From Mantamonas sphyraenae (Eukaryota; CRuMs; Mantamonadidae), in assembly GCA_026936335.1 (NCBI GenBank), contig JAPMXV010000008.1:248001-312000 (forward strand): DNA of 64,000 nt, read 5' to 3'. Each line of letters starts with the position of its first letter. Position 1 is the first letter of the stretch. The position numbers and the translations under genes are program-made. The notes beneath the pieces were generated by a model. The model was not told the DNA's origin. It searched no databases and was given only the letters and a program-made list of their open reading frames with translations. Of this stretch, positions 1 through 9,600 are shown one piece after another.

Positions 1-3000
1 TGCATTTGAGGATGCCAGCAGCATCATCGGGAAAGCAGAGAGCGAACTCAGGGCAAAGGTGAGAGAGCATGATGGGTGCAACGGCTCGTGCACTCTAGAC
101 GACGCCGCAGAGACTGACACGACCCCGCAACAGGCGGATCTTGTGCTCCGATGCGTAAACGAACAAGTCAACTTGTTCCCAAACATGCAGGCAGCGATGT
201 GGAAGGGCGCAGGGATTGGCAAGCGGCCCAAGACGGCGGGTGGGGCCGGCTCCCAAACGGGGCAGAGCACAGACGAGTTCCTGGCGAGTCGGACGGTGAA
301 CATGCGACGTAAACTGGGTGCCAACGAGGGGGAAGAAGGCATGGGGCAGGGCACAGTACTTCAGGCAGGGACACAGCGGGGCACAATGGCTGGTGGAGGG
401 TCAGTGTCGGGAGCGACGACACCACGCACGCCACGCACGCCTCGGTCGGGAAACAAGAACGCAGCAGGGACTCCGACAGGGAAGCTGTGGGTAAAACGAG
501 CACACGAACGCACACATGTAAAGGGCAAGGACCTGGGTGTGGATCCGAAGGCGGCGAAAGCACCGCAGGTGAGTTTGCAGGAGATGCACCGGACAGGGGT
601 GTTGGATCTGATGAACAGGGGCGTGCTGCCGATGAAGGCGGACCTGGATGCGGCGTTTGAAGAGACGGGGGGTGCGCCAGTGCGTGTGACACGTGCGCCG
701 TTGGCAAGTGCGGCGAGCGGGAGGAAGCAACGTGGGCAGCGGCAACACATTCAGACGTCATCGAGCGCAGGGTTCAACATGTCGAGCATCCGTCTGGATT
801 TGCACGCCATGGAGAACCGGAACGAGGTGGAAGAGTACCAGGAGCGGATGGCGAGGCTGTCGCGTGAGTACAAGCAAATGCCCGAGCAGGAACGGCTGCG
901 GCAGGAGGCCGAGGCCCAGGCGAGAGCAGATGCAGAGGCAAGAGAAGCACGGGAGGCGGCCGAGGCGGCCTTGAGGGAGGAGGAGGAAGAGGAAGCGAGG
1001 AAGAATGAGGATCCGGAAATGGCGTTGTTCCGCAAGCAGATGGAGAGGCTGACCAAAAAGACGGGGGGCGAGGCCAATGGAGAGGCGAGCAGGCGAAGCA
1101 GCGGAAGCGATTCGACGGCAAACGCAAATGCGGTGGCATTGGAAGCGCAGCTTGGAAGCAAGCGACAGGTGTTGCACTTTCTGATCCGGAAGGGCAAAGC
1201 GTTGGACACGACGCCCGAGTTTGTGCAACTACGCGAACGCAATGTGCACAGTTGGGGCCAGGTACTGTCTGTGATCCGACTGCTGGAAAAGATGTGCCAG
1301 CAGTTCTCTGTGCCGCTGGCCATTGTGGACGCCGGCCGTGTGGAGATGCTGGCCAACGACGCGCTGGAGTCGTTGGATGTGGAGCGACTGATGAGCAGTG
1401 TGATCAACGAGGATCTGGTGCGGCCGGTGGTGGAAAAGAGTGGGCGGCGATTCGTGGGCTGGAATGGGGAAGAGTTGGCAGCGGTGCGTATCCAGGCGGC
1501 GTACCGTGGCCACGTGCAGCACAAGCGGTACAACCGATTCATCAAAGAGCACCATGCGAGCCATCAGATCCAGGATGCGTGGCGATGTTTCCAGATGCGC
1601 AAGCAGACAGAGCAAACGGTGGCGGAGTTGCGTGCGAGCCGACGACAGGAGTTTGACCACCTTCAGCAGGTGCTTGCTGCAGACTGGCCGGTGTTGCGTG
1701 AGGCAAGGCGCACGTTGATCCACCTGCCAAGCATTTCGAGTGAGAGGCGACAGCGTCGCACGGAACCTGCGTTTGCGACAATGCAGGCAGCGCAGATGAG
1801 CCGCCTGTGCGACCTGCGGGATCCTCTGGTGAGCATCATCTACATTTCGCCACAGGAGCCTTCGGAAGACCTTGTGGAATACTATCTGGCGCTGTTGGGA
1901 GCCGGAGGCGTGGAGAATGCGCAGAGCAGGCTGAAGATTGTGTTTCCGGAGAACTGCGAACGGTTCCCCGAACACTTTTCGCTGACGCAGACACTGCTTT
2001 ACTCGCCGGGGGCAATGAGGAAGCTTCGCAACGCAGTGGCTGGCAAAGAGTGCGTGATTGTGCCTCACACCATGAGCGACCACGAGGTTGCCCTGTCGGC
2101 CATCCTCAAGGTGCCCGTGTGGGGTCCTGCGCCCGAGGTGAGCCGTGCTCTCAACACAAAGTCGCAGGCGCGTGCTGTGTTCCGCGAGGCTGGGGTTGCG
2201 TATGCACTGGGCGTGGGTGAACTCGAGGACGAGGAGGATTTCATGTTGATGCTGACGACCCTGATTGTGCAGAATCTGGAGGTGCCTCGATGGGTGTTCA
2301 AGGTGGACAACGAACGCGGTGGGCGTGGGCATGCGTACCTGGACACATTGCATCTCAACTGCCTGACTGTGCTGATGTACGAGCGGGAAAACATGGCTGA
2401 GGACGAGTGGATGTCTGCGGAGATGCAGGAGAACGTGTATGCACGCGTGGACGCAGAGCTGCGGCAAGTGCTGCACACAAAGAGCATCATGGGCAACAGC
2501 AGGCTGTACAAGGACATGGCCACCTTCCTGGAGGCTGTGGAGAGGTTTGGCGGCGTCATCGAAGCGTCGCCGCTGATGGTCCAGGCGTCGCCGTCGATGA
2601 ATCTGCTGATTGAGCCGAATGGAGAGGTGACCATCCAGTCGACGCATGAGCAGTTCTTTGGGGCGCCGTACTGTTTCGAGGGAGCCACGTTTCCGCAGAC
2701 GGTGGTGTCGCCGCAGGAGCTGAACGAAATGGCGCTGAAGGTGGCTGCACGCTGCTTTGCACGCGGAGTGATAGGACCTGTGGGCGTGGACTTTGTGACA
2801 TTCTGGGACGAAAAGAGCGACTCACATCAGATCTGGCTTGTGGATTTGAACGTGCGCCCCACCGTGACGATGCATGCGTTTGCGCTGTTTGACTTTGTGG
2901 CGCAAGGACGCTTCGATGCAGAGACGGGATACTACGAGATTGGCGGAGGTGGCGGTGGGGTGGCAGACAAGGGGATGGCGCGGCCGGAAAGCTCCATGTC

Positions 3001-3463
3001 GTCCACAAGCGGCAACTTTGTGATGGAGACGGCACGGAACAAGCTGGCACATGTGGACGGGGCATCGCGGCGGTATTATGTGTACCACCACAACGTGAGC
3101 CACACGAATCTGAGTGTGATCCATCCGGGGGTGCTGTTTCAGATGTGCAAGGCAAACGGGGTGTCGTTCGATCTGGGAAGCAAGACGGGCACGTGCTTCC
3201 AGCTGCAGGATGCGTTTACACGCGGCCGGTTGGGGCTTATGACGGTGGGGCGCAGCATACCAGAGTCTCTGGACACGATGGAGGTTGCTCTGGAGTTTCT
3301 GGCGCACTCGCTGGCGATTTCCATGGCCAAATTCGGCACAACAGACGTAGGCACAGTCAAGGATGCACAAACGACAAACGCGTGGCTGGTGCAGCGTTGG
3401 GCGAGTCAGCAGCAACAGGCGCTGGAGGAGGAAGGAGGCGACGGCGACGAAACGGACGTGTGA
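1..3463 (+). CDS. IQCH: IQCH-like IQ-motif / ATP-grasp-like protein, 5' partial
   Basis: Resembles IQ domain-containing protein H, a calmodulin-binding protein known from sperm and cilia of animals. The 5' end lies outside the window. An exon reading to base 58 ends in AAAG before a GTGAGA donor. A 75-base intron (59-133, ending GCAACAG) follows, and the frame continues in phase 0 from 134 to a TGA at 3463, giving at least 1,128 residues; animal IQCH is about 1,000. In order: a basic low-complexity N-terminal half, an Ala/Glu/Arg-rich helical segment (bases 850-1040), one IQ motif (VRIQAAYRGHVQHKRY, near 1485-1535), and a C-terminal half (about 1800-3370) with the ATP-grasp-like region of the family, including FKVDNERGGRGHAYL. 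Whether the ligase fold is active is unknown. A Gly-rich insert lies near 2940-2965. The gene ends 38 bases from the convergent next gene. Confidence 0.82.
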   Translation, partial: AFEDASSIIGKAESELRAKVREHDGCNGSCTLDDAAETDTTPQQADLVLRCVNEQVNLFPNMQAAMWKGAGIGKRPKTAGGAGSQTGQSTDEFLASRTVNMRRKLGANEGEEGMGQGTVLQAGTQRGTMAGGGSVSGATTPRTPRTPRSGNKNAAGTPTGKLWVKRAHERTHVKGKDLGVDPKAAKAPQVSLQEMHRTGVLDLMNRGVLPMKADLDAAFEETGGAPVRVTRAPLASAASGRKQRGQRQHIQTSSSAGFNMSSIRLDLHAMENRNEVEEYQERMARLSREYKQMPEQERLRQEAEAQARADAEAREAREAAEAALREEEEEEARKNEDPEMALFRKQMERLTKKTGGEANGEASRRSSGSDSTANANAVALEAQLGSKRQVLHFLIRKGKALDTTPEFVQLRERNVHSWGQVLSVIRLLEKMCQQFSVPLAIVDAGRVEMLANDALESLDVERLMSSVINEDLVRPVVEKSGRRFVGWNGEELAAVRIQAAYRGHVQHKRYNRFIKEHHASHQIQDAWRCFQMRKQTEQTVAELRASRRQEFDHLQQVLAADWPVLREARRTLIHLPSISSERRQRRTEPAFATMQAAQMSRLCDLRDPLVSIIYISPQEPSEDLVEYYLALLGAGGVENAQSRLKIVFPENCERFPEHFSLTQTLLYSPGAMRKLRNAVAGKECVIVPHTMSDHEVALSAILKVPVWGPAPEVSRALNTKSQARAVFREAGVAYALGVGELEDEEDFMLMLTTLIVQNLEVPRWVFKVDNERGGRGHAYLDTLHLNCLTVLMYERENMAEDEWMSAEMQENVYARVDAELRQVLHTKSIMGNSRLYKDMATFLEAVERFGGVIEASPLMVQASPSMNLLIEPNGEVTIQSTHEQFFGAPYCFEGATFPQTVVSPQELNEMALKVAARCFARGVIGPVGVDFVTFWDEKSDSHQIWLVDLNVRPTVTMHAFALFDFVAQGRFDAETGYYEIGGGGGGVADKGMARPESSMSSTSGNFVMETARNKLAHVDGASRRYYVYHHNVSHTNLSVIHPGVLFQMCKANGVSFDLGSKTGTCFQLQDAFTRGRLGLMTVGRSIPESLDTMEVALEFLAHSLAISMAKFGTTDVGTVKDAQTTNAWLVQRWASQQQQALEEEGGDGDETDV

Positions 3464-3501
3464 GGGCGAATGGAAACAAAGTGTTTCGAGCGTGTCTGGG
3501 T

Positions 3502-3999
3502 TCATTGAAGGAGTTGCTTTGTGAACGGATTGGTTGTGTTTGCAACAATGGTCTGCTTGAGGTCGTCGTCGAGGAGTTCTTTCGCCGCAAGCTGATCGGC
3601 GACTTGCTCCAGGAAAAGACGGCCACCTGTGATGTTGTGGTGCTCCTTGTCGGCAGCAAAGCGGTCGTATGCACCGCAAACCAAGACAAGGTGGCCCACC
3701 TGTGTGCCGAGAGCGGTGAGTGCGTCGGTGAGTGCGTCTTGGTCGCCTGCGAGGTCGTCCAGATTTTGCAGGAGGGCTGGGATGACATCCTGCTGCAGAC
3801 AGGTGACGAGGAGCAGGGTTTGGCCGTGTCGTTCAAAGGCAGCGACAGTGGGGAAGGCCTTGTTTGCGGCGACGCGTTCGTGGGCAATGTCGAGGAGGAG
3901 GGAGGACAGTTTGGACCTTGTCGAGTCGCCTTCGTCGTCGTTCTCGATGTCCTGGCCGCTGGTGGACTGCCGTGTGACGTCGGAATCAGTTGAGCTCAT
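3502..3999 (-). CDS. small acidic hypothetical protein, 165 aa
   Basis: I do not recognise this protein. It is a single-exon frame of 165 residues with a Ser/Thr/Asp-rich N-terminus (about residues 1-30) followed by helical, Leu- and Ala-rich sequence with no membrane segment or signal peptide. The segment FAADKEHHNITGGRLFLEQ is the most distinctive, but I cannot tie it to a family. Support for it being real: it fills the space between the IQCH-like stop (38 bases away, convergent) and the UBE2Q start (80 bases away, divergent), which matches gene spacing elsewhere in the window, and its frame is open over its whole length with low-repeat sequence. The start is the first ATG of the frame. Confidence 0.6.
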   Translation of the reverse strand: MSSTDSDVTRQSTSGQDIENDDEGDSTRSKLSSLLLDIAHERVAANKAFPTVAAFERHGQTLLLVTCLQQDVIPALLQNLDDLAGDQDALTDALTALGTQVGHLVLVCGAYDRFAADKEHHNITGGRLFLEQVADQLAAKELLDDDLKQTIVANTTNPFTKQLLQ

Positions 4000-4079
4000 T
4001 GTGGTGAAGTTGAATGGGTGGGTTTGAGCTGGAGCGGGGTGCGCGCCACGGGAAGCAACAGGACAAGAAGAAACACGAC

Positions 4080-5272
4080 ATGGGAGACAAGCCTGCCGAC
4101 GTGATTGAGAAGGAGTTTGACGCGTGGAGTGCGGAACAAGAGGGAGGAGATAGCGGCGAGATCCTGCTGTTTGAGGTGGACGGGGACAACAACGAAGCGA
4201 CGTTCATCCTGGGAGAGGACCAGATCCAATTTACGGTGTCGTACGATCCTGCGTATCCGCTGGGCAAGGACGCAATGGTGAGTTGGGTTTGGCGCGGGCA
4301 CGGGGCGCGCGTTGCAAGAGTGTGCTGGGTGAGCGGGCAGCTGACACGGGCGAGAGGAATTCGGGCTTGGGATGGAATTCGTGTGGGGCCTCGTTGTGGT
4401 GTTGGATGCAGCTTGTGTCCAGCCAGTCATCGCGGTTGGAGGAGTGGCAAACGAAATTGCAGGAATGGGTGGACGACAACAACATCCGGACACTGAAGGA
4501 GACACTGGGGGAGGCGCAGAGGTTGTTTGAGACGCTGGAGATTCCCGAAGGGGGAGACAGCGATAGTGACGGGGGCGACGAATACTACGAGGACTACAGC
4601 GACGAAGACGACGGTTACTACCCGTTGGAACACGACGAGGACGATGATCTGGCGGAGCTGGAGATTGCAGTGCAGGAGGGGTTGGAGAAGGAGGCGGCAA
4701 AGCAGAACTCGTCGAGCACGTACGTGAAGGAGAAGTTTGGGGCAGCAGAGGACTATGTGACAAAGAGTGGGAGCAAGGCGGCGACGGAGCGCATTTTTAG
4801 TGATCTGAACTCGATGTTTGCGGATGGGAAGGACCCGAGCGAGTACGGCCTGGAGATTGAGCCCGACGACGACAACATCTATCTGTGGAAGATCCTGTTG
4901 AGCTTCAAGGACACGGGCTCTGAGTTGGAGAGCGACCTGAAGCAGTATGCGAAAAAGTCAGGGACGGACCAGGTGGAGATGGAGCTGCTGTTTCCCGCGG
5001 ACTACCCGTTTGCACCGCCGTTCATCCGTGTGGTGCAGCCGCGCTTTGTGTTTCACACGGGCCACGTGACTATCGGCGGCAGCATCTGCACAGAAACGCT
5101 GACCAAGAGTGGATGGACGCCGTCGAACAACCTGGAGTCGTTGTTGGTGGACATTCGCAGCACCATGGTCGAGGGCAAGGGCCGCATCGACTTTAACAAC
5201 GGCTCTGCGTACACAAAACAAGAAGCGAGGAACGCGTTTGACCGCGTTGCCAGGCAGCATGGGTGGCAGTGA
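4080..5272 (+). CDS. UBE2Q: ubiquitin-conjugating enzyme E2 Q family
   Basis: E2 enzyme that accepts ubiquitin from E1 as a thioester. Two exons: 4080-4277 (ends GCAATG before GTGAGT) and 4427-5272. An acceptor at 4411 is equally in phase and would add five residues. The model gives about 347 residues. The N-terminal exon looks like an RWD-type domain. A very acidic linker (bases 4560-4660, Asp/Glu/Tyr) leads to the C-terminal UBC fold with LLFPADYPFAPPFIRVVQP and the active-site loop GGSICTETLTKSGW, whose Cys is the predicted catalytic residue. The ending with RIDFNNGSAYTKQEARNAF matches UBE2Q rather than canonical E2s, which carry an HPN motif that is absent here. An in-frame ATG at 4014 is possible but would leave only 14 bases to the divergent neighbour. 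Confidence 0.88.
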
Positions 5273-5334
5273 GCGAGTGGGGGAATGAAAGGGGCGAGGC
5301 GAGGGGCGAATTGGCACCCATCAAAAATTCACGC

Positions 5335-6483
5335 ATGTTTTCGCGAAGTGCTCGCATCGCTGCACGAGAGACTGGCCAGTTGGGCAGCAGCCATGGTTTG
5401 TTGGTGACGAGAGGGGCCCCGTGTGCACCGGTGGGAGTCCATGGGTTCCACACAGGCCTTCAAACGTGTGGCCTGCTCTCTTCCAGCAACGAGTTTGAGG
5501 GGGTGACGCCAGCGGGTGGCCGCGTGAACATGAGCAAGCTCATGGAGAAGCACCGCATCAAGGGAAAGGTCAACACTGGGGTGAACCTGGTCCAGTCCGG
5601 CTTCGTGGCGGTCGTGGAAAGGTTGGGCAAGTTTCATCGTGTTGTCGAGCCCGGCCTTTTCTTTGCCATTCCGCTGATTGACAAGATCACCTTTTACGTG
5701 GACATGCGTGAGTTGTCAATTCCGTCGTCGTTTGTTAGCGCAGTGACGATGGACAACGTGGCGTCGCATCTGAGCGCTACGTTGTTTCTGCGTGTGATTG
5801 ATCCCTACAAGGCCGTCTATGAGGCGGAGCACGTGATCCAGAGCATCATTACGACGGCACAGAGTGCCATGCGTGCATCCGTGGGCACCATGACCTTGGA
5901 CGAGTTGTTCCACAACCGAGATCGGCTGAACACACACATTCTGGCAGCCACGGCGGAGGCAGTGTCGTCATGGGGCTGCTTGATCACTCGCTTCGAAATC
6001 CAGGAAATTGAAGTGGACGAGGAGATTCGCAGGTCGATGGACCTGCAGGCAAAGGCAGAACGCGTGAAGCGTGAGCAGATCCGAGGTGCCGAGGCAAACG
6101 CGCGCAGTGTGGAGCTTGCATCGGAGGCACAGAAAACGCGTGACATCAACGTGTCTGCTGGTGAGCGTCTCAAGGCCATCAACGAGGCTGAGGGTGTCGC
6201 AGAAGCGACTCGGCTGAAGGCTGAGGCGCAAGCCGCGGCGATCGAACGCATCGGCAAGGCCCTGAGCACACCAGACGGTGCTCTGGCAGCCAGGCTGAAA
6301 CTGGCAGAGGAGTACATCAAGACGTACGGGGAATTGGCGCACAAGAGCAACACCATGATCCTCAACGATTCGCCCAACGACGTCAACGCGGTGATTGCCA
6401 AGGCCATGAGCGTGGGCACAAACGTGTTTGCGGAGCAGCAGAAGCAGGGCAGAGAGAGGACAGGTCTTTGCGACCGACCGTGA
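5335..6483 (+). CDS. STOML2: stomatin-like SPFH protein, mitochondrial (STOML2-like)
   Basis: Inner-membrane scaffold of the SPFH (stomatin/prohibitin) superfamily; STOML2 binds cardiolipin and organises respiratory complexes and proteases. Single exon, 382 residues. I chose the ATG at 5335 because it starts MFSRSARIAARETGQ, a basic presequence without acidic residues. The frame stays open upstream only by overlapping the UBE2Q stop at 5272. The SPFH core runs from SGFVAVVERLGKFHRVVEPG through DPYKAVYEAEHV to about residue 235. An Ala/Glu/Arg-rich helical tail follows, with LAEEYIKTYGELAHKSNTM, as in STOML2. The last residues (TGLCDRP) are not conserved and their codons form one arm of an inverted repeat with the 3' UTR (467-478 and 535-546 of the 6 kb region). 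Confidence 0.9.
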   Translation: MFSRSARIAARETGQLGSSHGLLVTRGAPCAPVGVHGFHTGLQTCGLLSSSNEFEGVTPAGGRVNMSKLMEKHRIKGKVNTGVNLVQSGFVAVVERLGKFHRVVEPGLFFAIPLIDKITFYVDMRELSIPSSFVSAVTMDNVASHLSATLFLRVIDPYKAVYEAEHVIQSIITTAQSAMRASVGTMTLDELFHNRDRLNTHILAATAEAVSSWGCLITRFEIQEIEVDEEIRRSMDLQAKAERVKREQIRGAEANARSVELASEAQKTRDINVSAGERLKAINEAEGVAEATRLKAEAQAAAIERIGKALSTPDGALAARLKLAEEYIKTYGELAHKSNTMILNDSPNDVNAVIAKAMSVGTNVFAEQQKQGRERTGLCDRP

Positions 6484-6546
6484 ACACAGCTGTGCTTTGC
6501 TGAAAAGCAATAAAAATCCATCCTTTCGATGGTAGTCGGTCGCAAA
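6467..6546. repeat. 12-bp perfect inverted repeat enclosing small hairpins
   Basis: TTTGCGACCGAC at 6467-6478 is repeated in perfect inverse as GTCGGTCGCAAA at 6535-6546, 56 bases apart. Inside lie CACAGCTGTG (a 10-base palindrome), TTGCT-GAAA-AGCAA (five-pair stem with a GAAA loop) and CCATC-CTTTC-GATGG. The left arm is within the last codons of the STOML2-like gene. The whole block lies 61-140 bases past the stop of the convergent Fanzor-like gene. It could be a structured 3' UTR, a terminator-like element or a transposon remnant. Confidence 0.7.
6509..6514 (+). terminator. AATAAA polyadenylation signal for the STOML2-like gene
   Basis: AATAAA lies 26 bases after the TGA of the STOML2-like frame, in the expected place for a compact 3' UTR. 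It sits in the loop of the inverted repeat described separately. Confidence 0.6.
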
Positions 6547-6580
6547 TCCCTGCCGTCAGCCGCCCGTCGCCCCGCCCACC

Positions 6581-6586
6581 TTTATT
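6581..6586 (-). terminator. AATAAA polyadenylation signal for the Fanzor-like gene
   Basis: TTTATT on the plus strand reads AATAAA on the minus strand, about 20 bases after the stop of the Fanzor-like frame. The predicted transcript end (10-30 bases further) falls inside the intergenic space, so the two convergent 3' UTRs overlap. Confidence 0.55.
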
Positions 6587-6606
6587 CCGTGTGTGTTGTG
6601 CGATTC

Positions 6607-9600
6607 TCACTGCTTGCGAAGCTCCGCTCGTTGTTTGCGCCATCTCCTCGATGACAGCTTTGTGTGAGTCGCTCGATCCACGCCCGATATGGCCAGCACC
6701 AACAGAGTGGCGATGGCCACTGCGGCGTCGATATCCTTGTGCTGTGCCCATCGAAGGCAGTGTGTGCAGTCCCACCAACGCCTGCTGCATCCACGGCGTG
6801 TGTACGACTTGGGACTCAGGGTCACCTGGTGTCCACACTCACGGCACAGGGCAGATGTGTACGCCTCTCGTGTGACCACAACCGTGTGTGTACGACTCAG
6901 GTGCCTCTTAACATCCGCAAGGGGGACCCGTGCACTGAATCGTCCGTTGCCAAACGCCAAAACGGAGCGCTGCTGGCACAGCCTGTCAATGTCCGAGATT
7001 GAGGCCGAGATGCCAGCAAGGTACTTGTTTCGGAGCTTGCGGTGCTCGTAGTGGTGGGCATCGACGAGATTCGTGTCGGGCTTCGCAAATTCTTCGCGCT
7101 TTGCCTTGTTCAGTGCTTTCAAGGTTGGTGTAGATGAGGACGATGATCGTGCGCTAGATCGCAGCGTACGTCGGCAGGTTGATGAGGATGAGGATGATGA
7201 GGATACTTCTGTGCGGCTCCTGGCTGCCCTTGTTGCCGCGAGCGAGATTGCCCTTTGATGATTTTGCAAGCGACTGCCTCGCTTCAGGTTTCGGTACGAG
7301 GGTGTAGGCAGTGGAAAGTAGACTCCTGCCTGGACATGGATGTCCCCATTCACGACCTTTGCAGTCATCGCCTGGTGGTAGAACATGGCCACGGCGGTGC
7401 AGTTATCCACGTTTGGGTCGATCCCGACCACGACTCTCCCCGGTGACAACAGAGGCATACCCCCCTGTGTCCGTGCCACCTGCTTGTCCGACTCGTACAA
7501 CTCGCCTGTGTGTCGCGCGTTGGGTTCCCCGTTCACACCAGGAATGCACGTTCTTCTCACGTAATTCAAGAGCTTGCGCTTTCCTGCCGCCGATTGAACC
7601 TCATCCACCCCGGAATGCAGAAACCACTGTCCCAGCTTCTCCATCGCCTTGTCTTGGTCTTGGTAGGCCTGGCAGTACAGACTGACAATCCCCTGAACGT
7701 GGTAAAAGTTCAGTGTCTCCTTCACCTTCTTCTTGTTGTTTTCCGCTGTGCACCCCAGCCGCAAACAAGCTACACGAAGCTTCTCCTCGACACTGGTGGT
7801 TGCCACACAGCCAGTGGCACCGCCTAGTCTGCGCCTGGCTCCGCTGCTGAGTACAGGGGAACTGTAAACGGTTTGGTAGAGTTGGGTACCGCGGTGACCA
7901 CCCACCCTCACGCCCTGCCCCCTCCTCTCTGGTTGCGCATCCGCTGTCCACAAACCAGGCAGAACGAGCATGCTAATACCATTCACCAGGTTGTGATTAA
8001 ACTGCTGCTGTGCCTGTTTTCCTCGCTTCATACCAACGTGATTTGTCGACACAATCCTCTCCATTGCCGTTCGCGCGGCCGCGTTCAGAACCTGTGGGTG
8101 TTGAACAATGAGTTGGTTCAACTTGGGTGCCCATTTCCGTTCTGTGACTGTTTGCGAGCCCGTTCCGTCCCAGTTCAGATTGCGGATGATGGCCTCTGCC
8201 GCCGTGCGCATCTCCTCGTCGACTTCCCTGTTGTCGCGGCTCCTCATTTGGTTCAGCAGCTTGTAGGCCACTGCACAGAGCTTGCCCTTCAAAATGTACC
8301 CTGATATTGATGTAACACAACGGGCCGTGGCATGTGGCCGTGGGACAAGGGCTCGCCGCACACGGGTCACACGTCGCTCCAGCTGTAGCAGGCGGACATA
8401 GGCCACAATCCTGAGGACCATGTCGTCCTTGTCCTTCGACTTTGCTTTGCGAGCAAGTGGTGAGTTCTGCATGAGAGGCAGCAGCTGCTCACGTAGTGGT
8501 TGTAGCGCTTCACGCCAATCCAGCTCCTTCTCCTTCCCCACCTCCTGCTCTTCTTCCTCCTGCTCTTCTTCCTCCTGCTCTGCCGACTCCTCGTCGTCTT
8601 CATAAAGTTCATCGTCGGACTGTTTCTCCTGTACCTGCACCTCCTCCTCTGCATCGCTCTGGGCCCCGTCCTCCTCGTCTTCCTCAAAAAGACCATCATC
8701 GATTGCCTCCTGCTCTTCTTCCTCCTGCTGCTCTTCTTCCTCCTGCTCCAGAATCTTCTTTCTCCAGGTTCCAATGTTCACCCCAACGACGTAGGAGCAC
8801 GCCAAATCCATCAGCTTCTTGCTCATCCCCACACCTGTTTTGGCTTTGACCATCCGGCGGACACAGGATCCCCAGCTCCGTGTGGCGAGTGCCCAATCCA
8901 GCCGCAACTGGTTTTGCGCCTTGCTGCTGCTGTCCGTTCCCAGCATTGTGCGCAACTGCTCACACTGTTCCTCATTGCTCAGGTCGACAAAATCGCCGTT
9001 GACAAACGCTTGAATCTGCTCATAGAGCTTCTCCCTGGCGTCCACATACTTGCTGTGCTCGTCACCCAATACGTCACACACCTGTTGTAGCATGTCTTTG
9101 TCCATCTGTGCAGAGGTGCAGTTGCTGATTGTTCCACGGGAAACGGTTGTGGGCTTTCCAAATGTGCCCATGTGTCGTTCAACTCCGCCCGCTCCCCGCC
9201 CGCCTTTGTCCCCGTACATAGTTGCCAGCGTATCCTCCTCACTTATTCCACTCGCAAACATGCTTCCAACCTCCTGCCCAAGTGATCCGTACAGGCTCTC
9301 CTCCTCGGCCTTGCTGGCTTCGATGGCGACGTAGTCGTCCTCATTCAGTTTCTGCTTGACGAAGCACACACTCTTCTTGCACAACCGACGCGCTAGCTCA
9401 CCTTTCAGACAATCCCCTGCAGCTAACATAGCATCACATACCTGATCAGCATCGCCAGCCCCTTGATCCTGCAGTACCTTCCTCAACTGCTCCACATCCT
9501 TCTCCAGGGCTTCTCTGCTTTTGAAGATCTTTGCCTCGCCCTTGGCTTGGTCTATCTTGTCCTTCAGCAGCTTCTGCTTCGCCACAGCCTCATCCAGGAT

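Noticed and set aside
1229-2647. 472-codon frame antisense to the IQCH-like gene
   Set aside because: His/Leu/Arg-rich shadow with no motif, fully inside a conserved coding exon.
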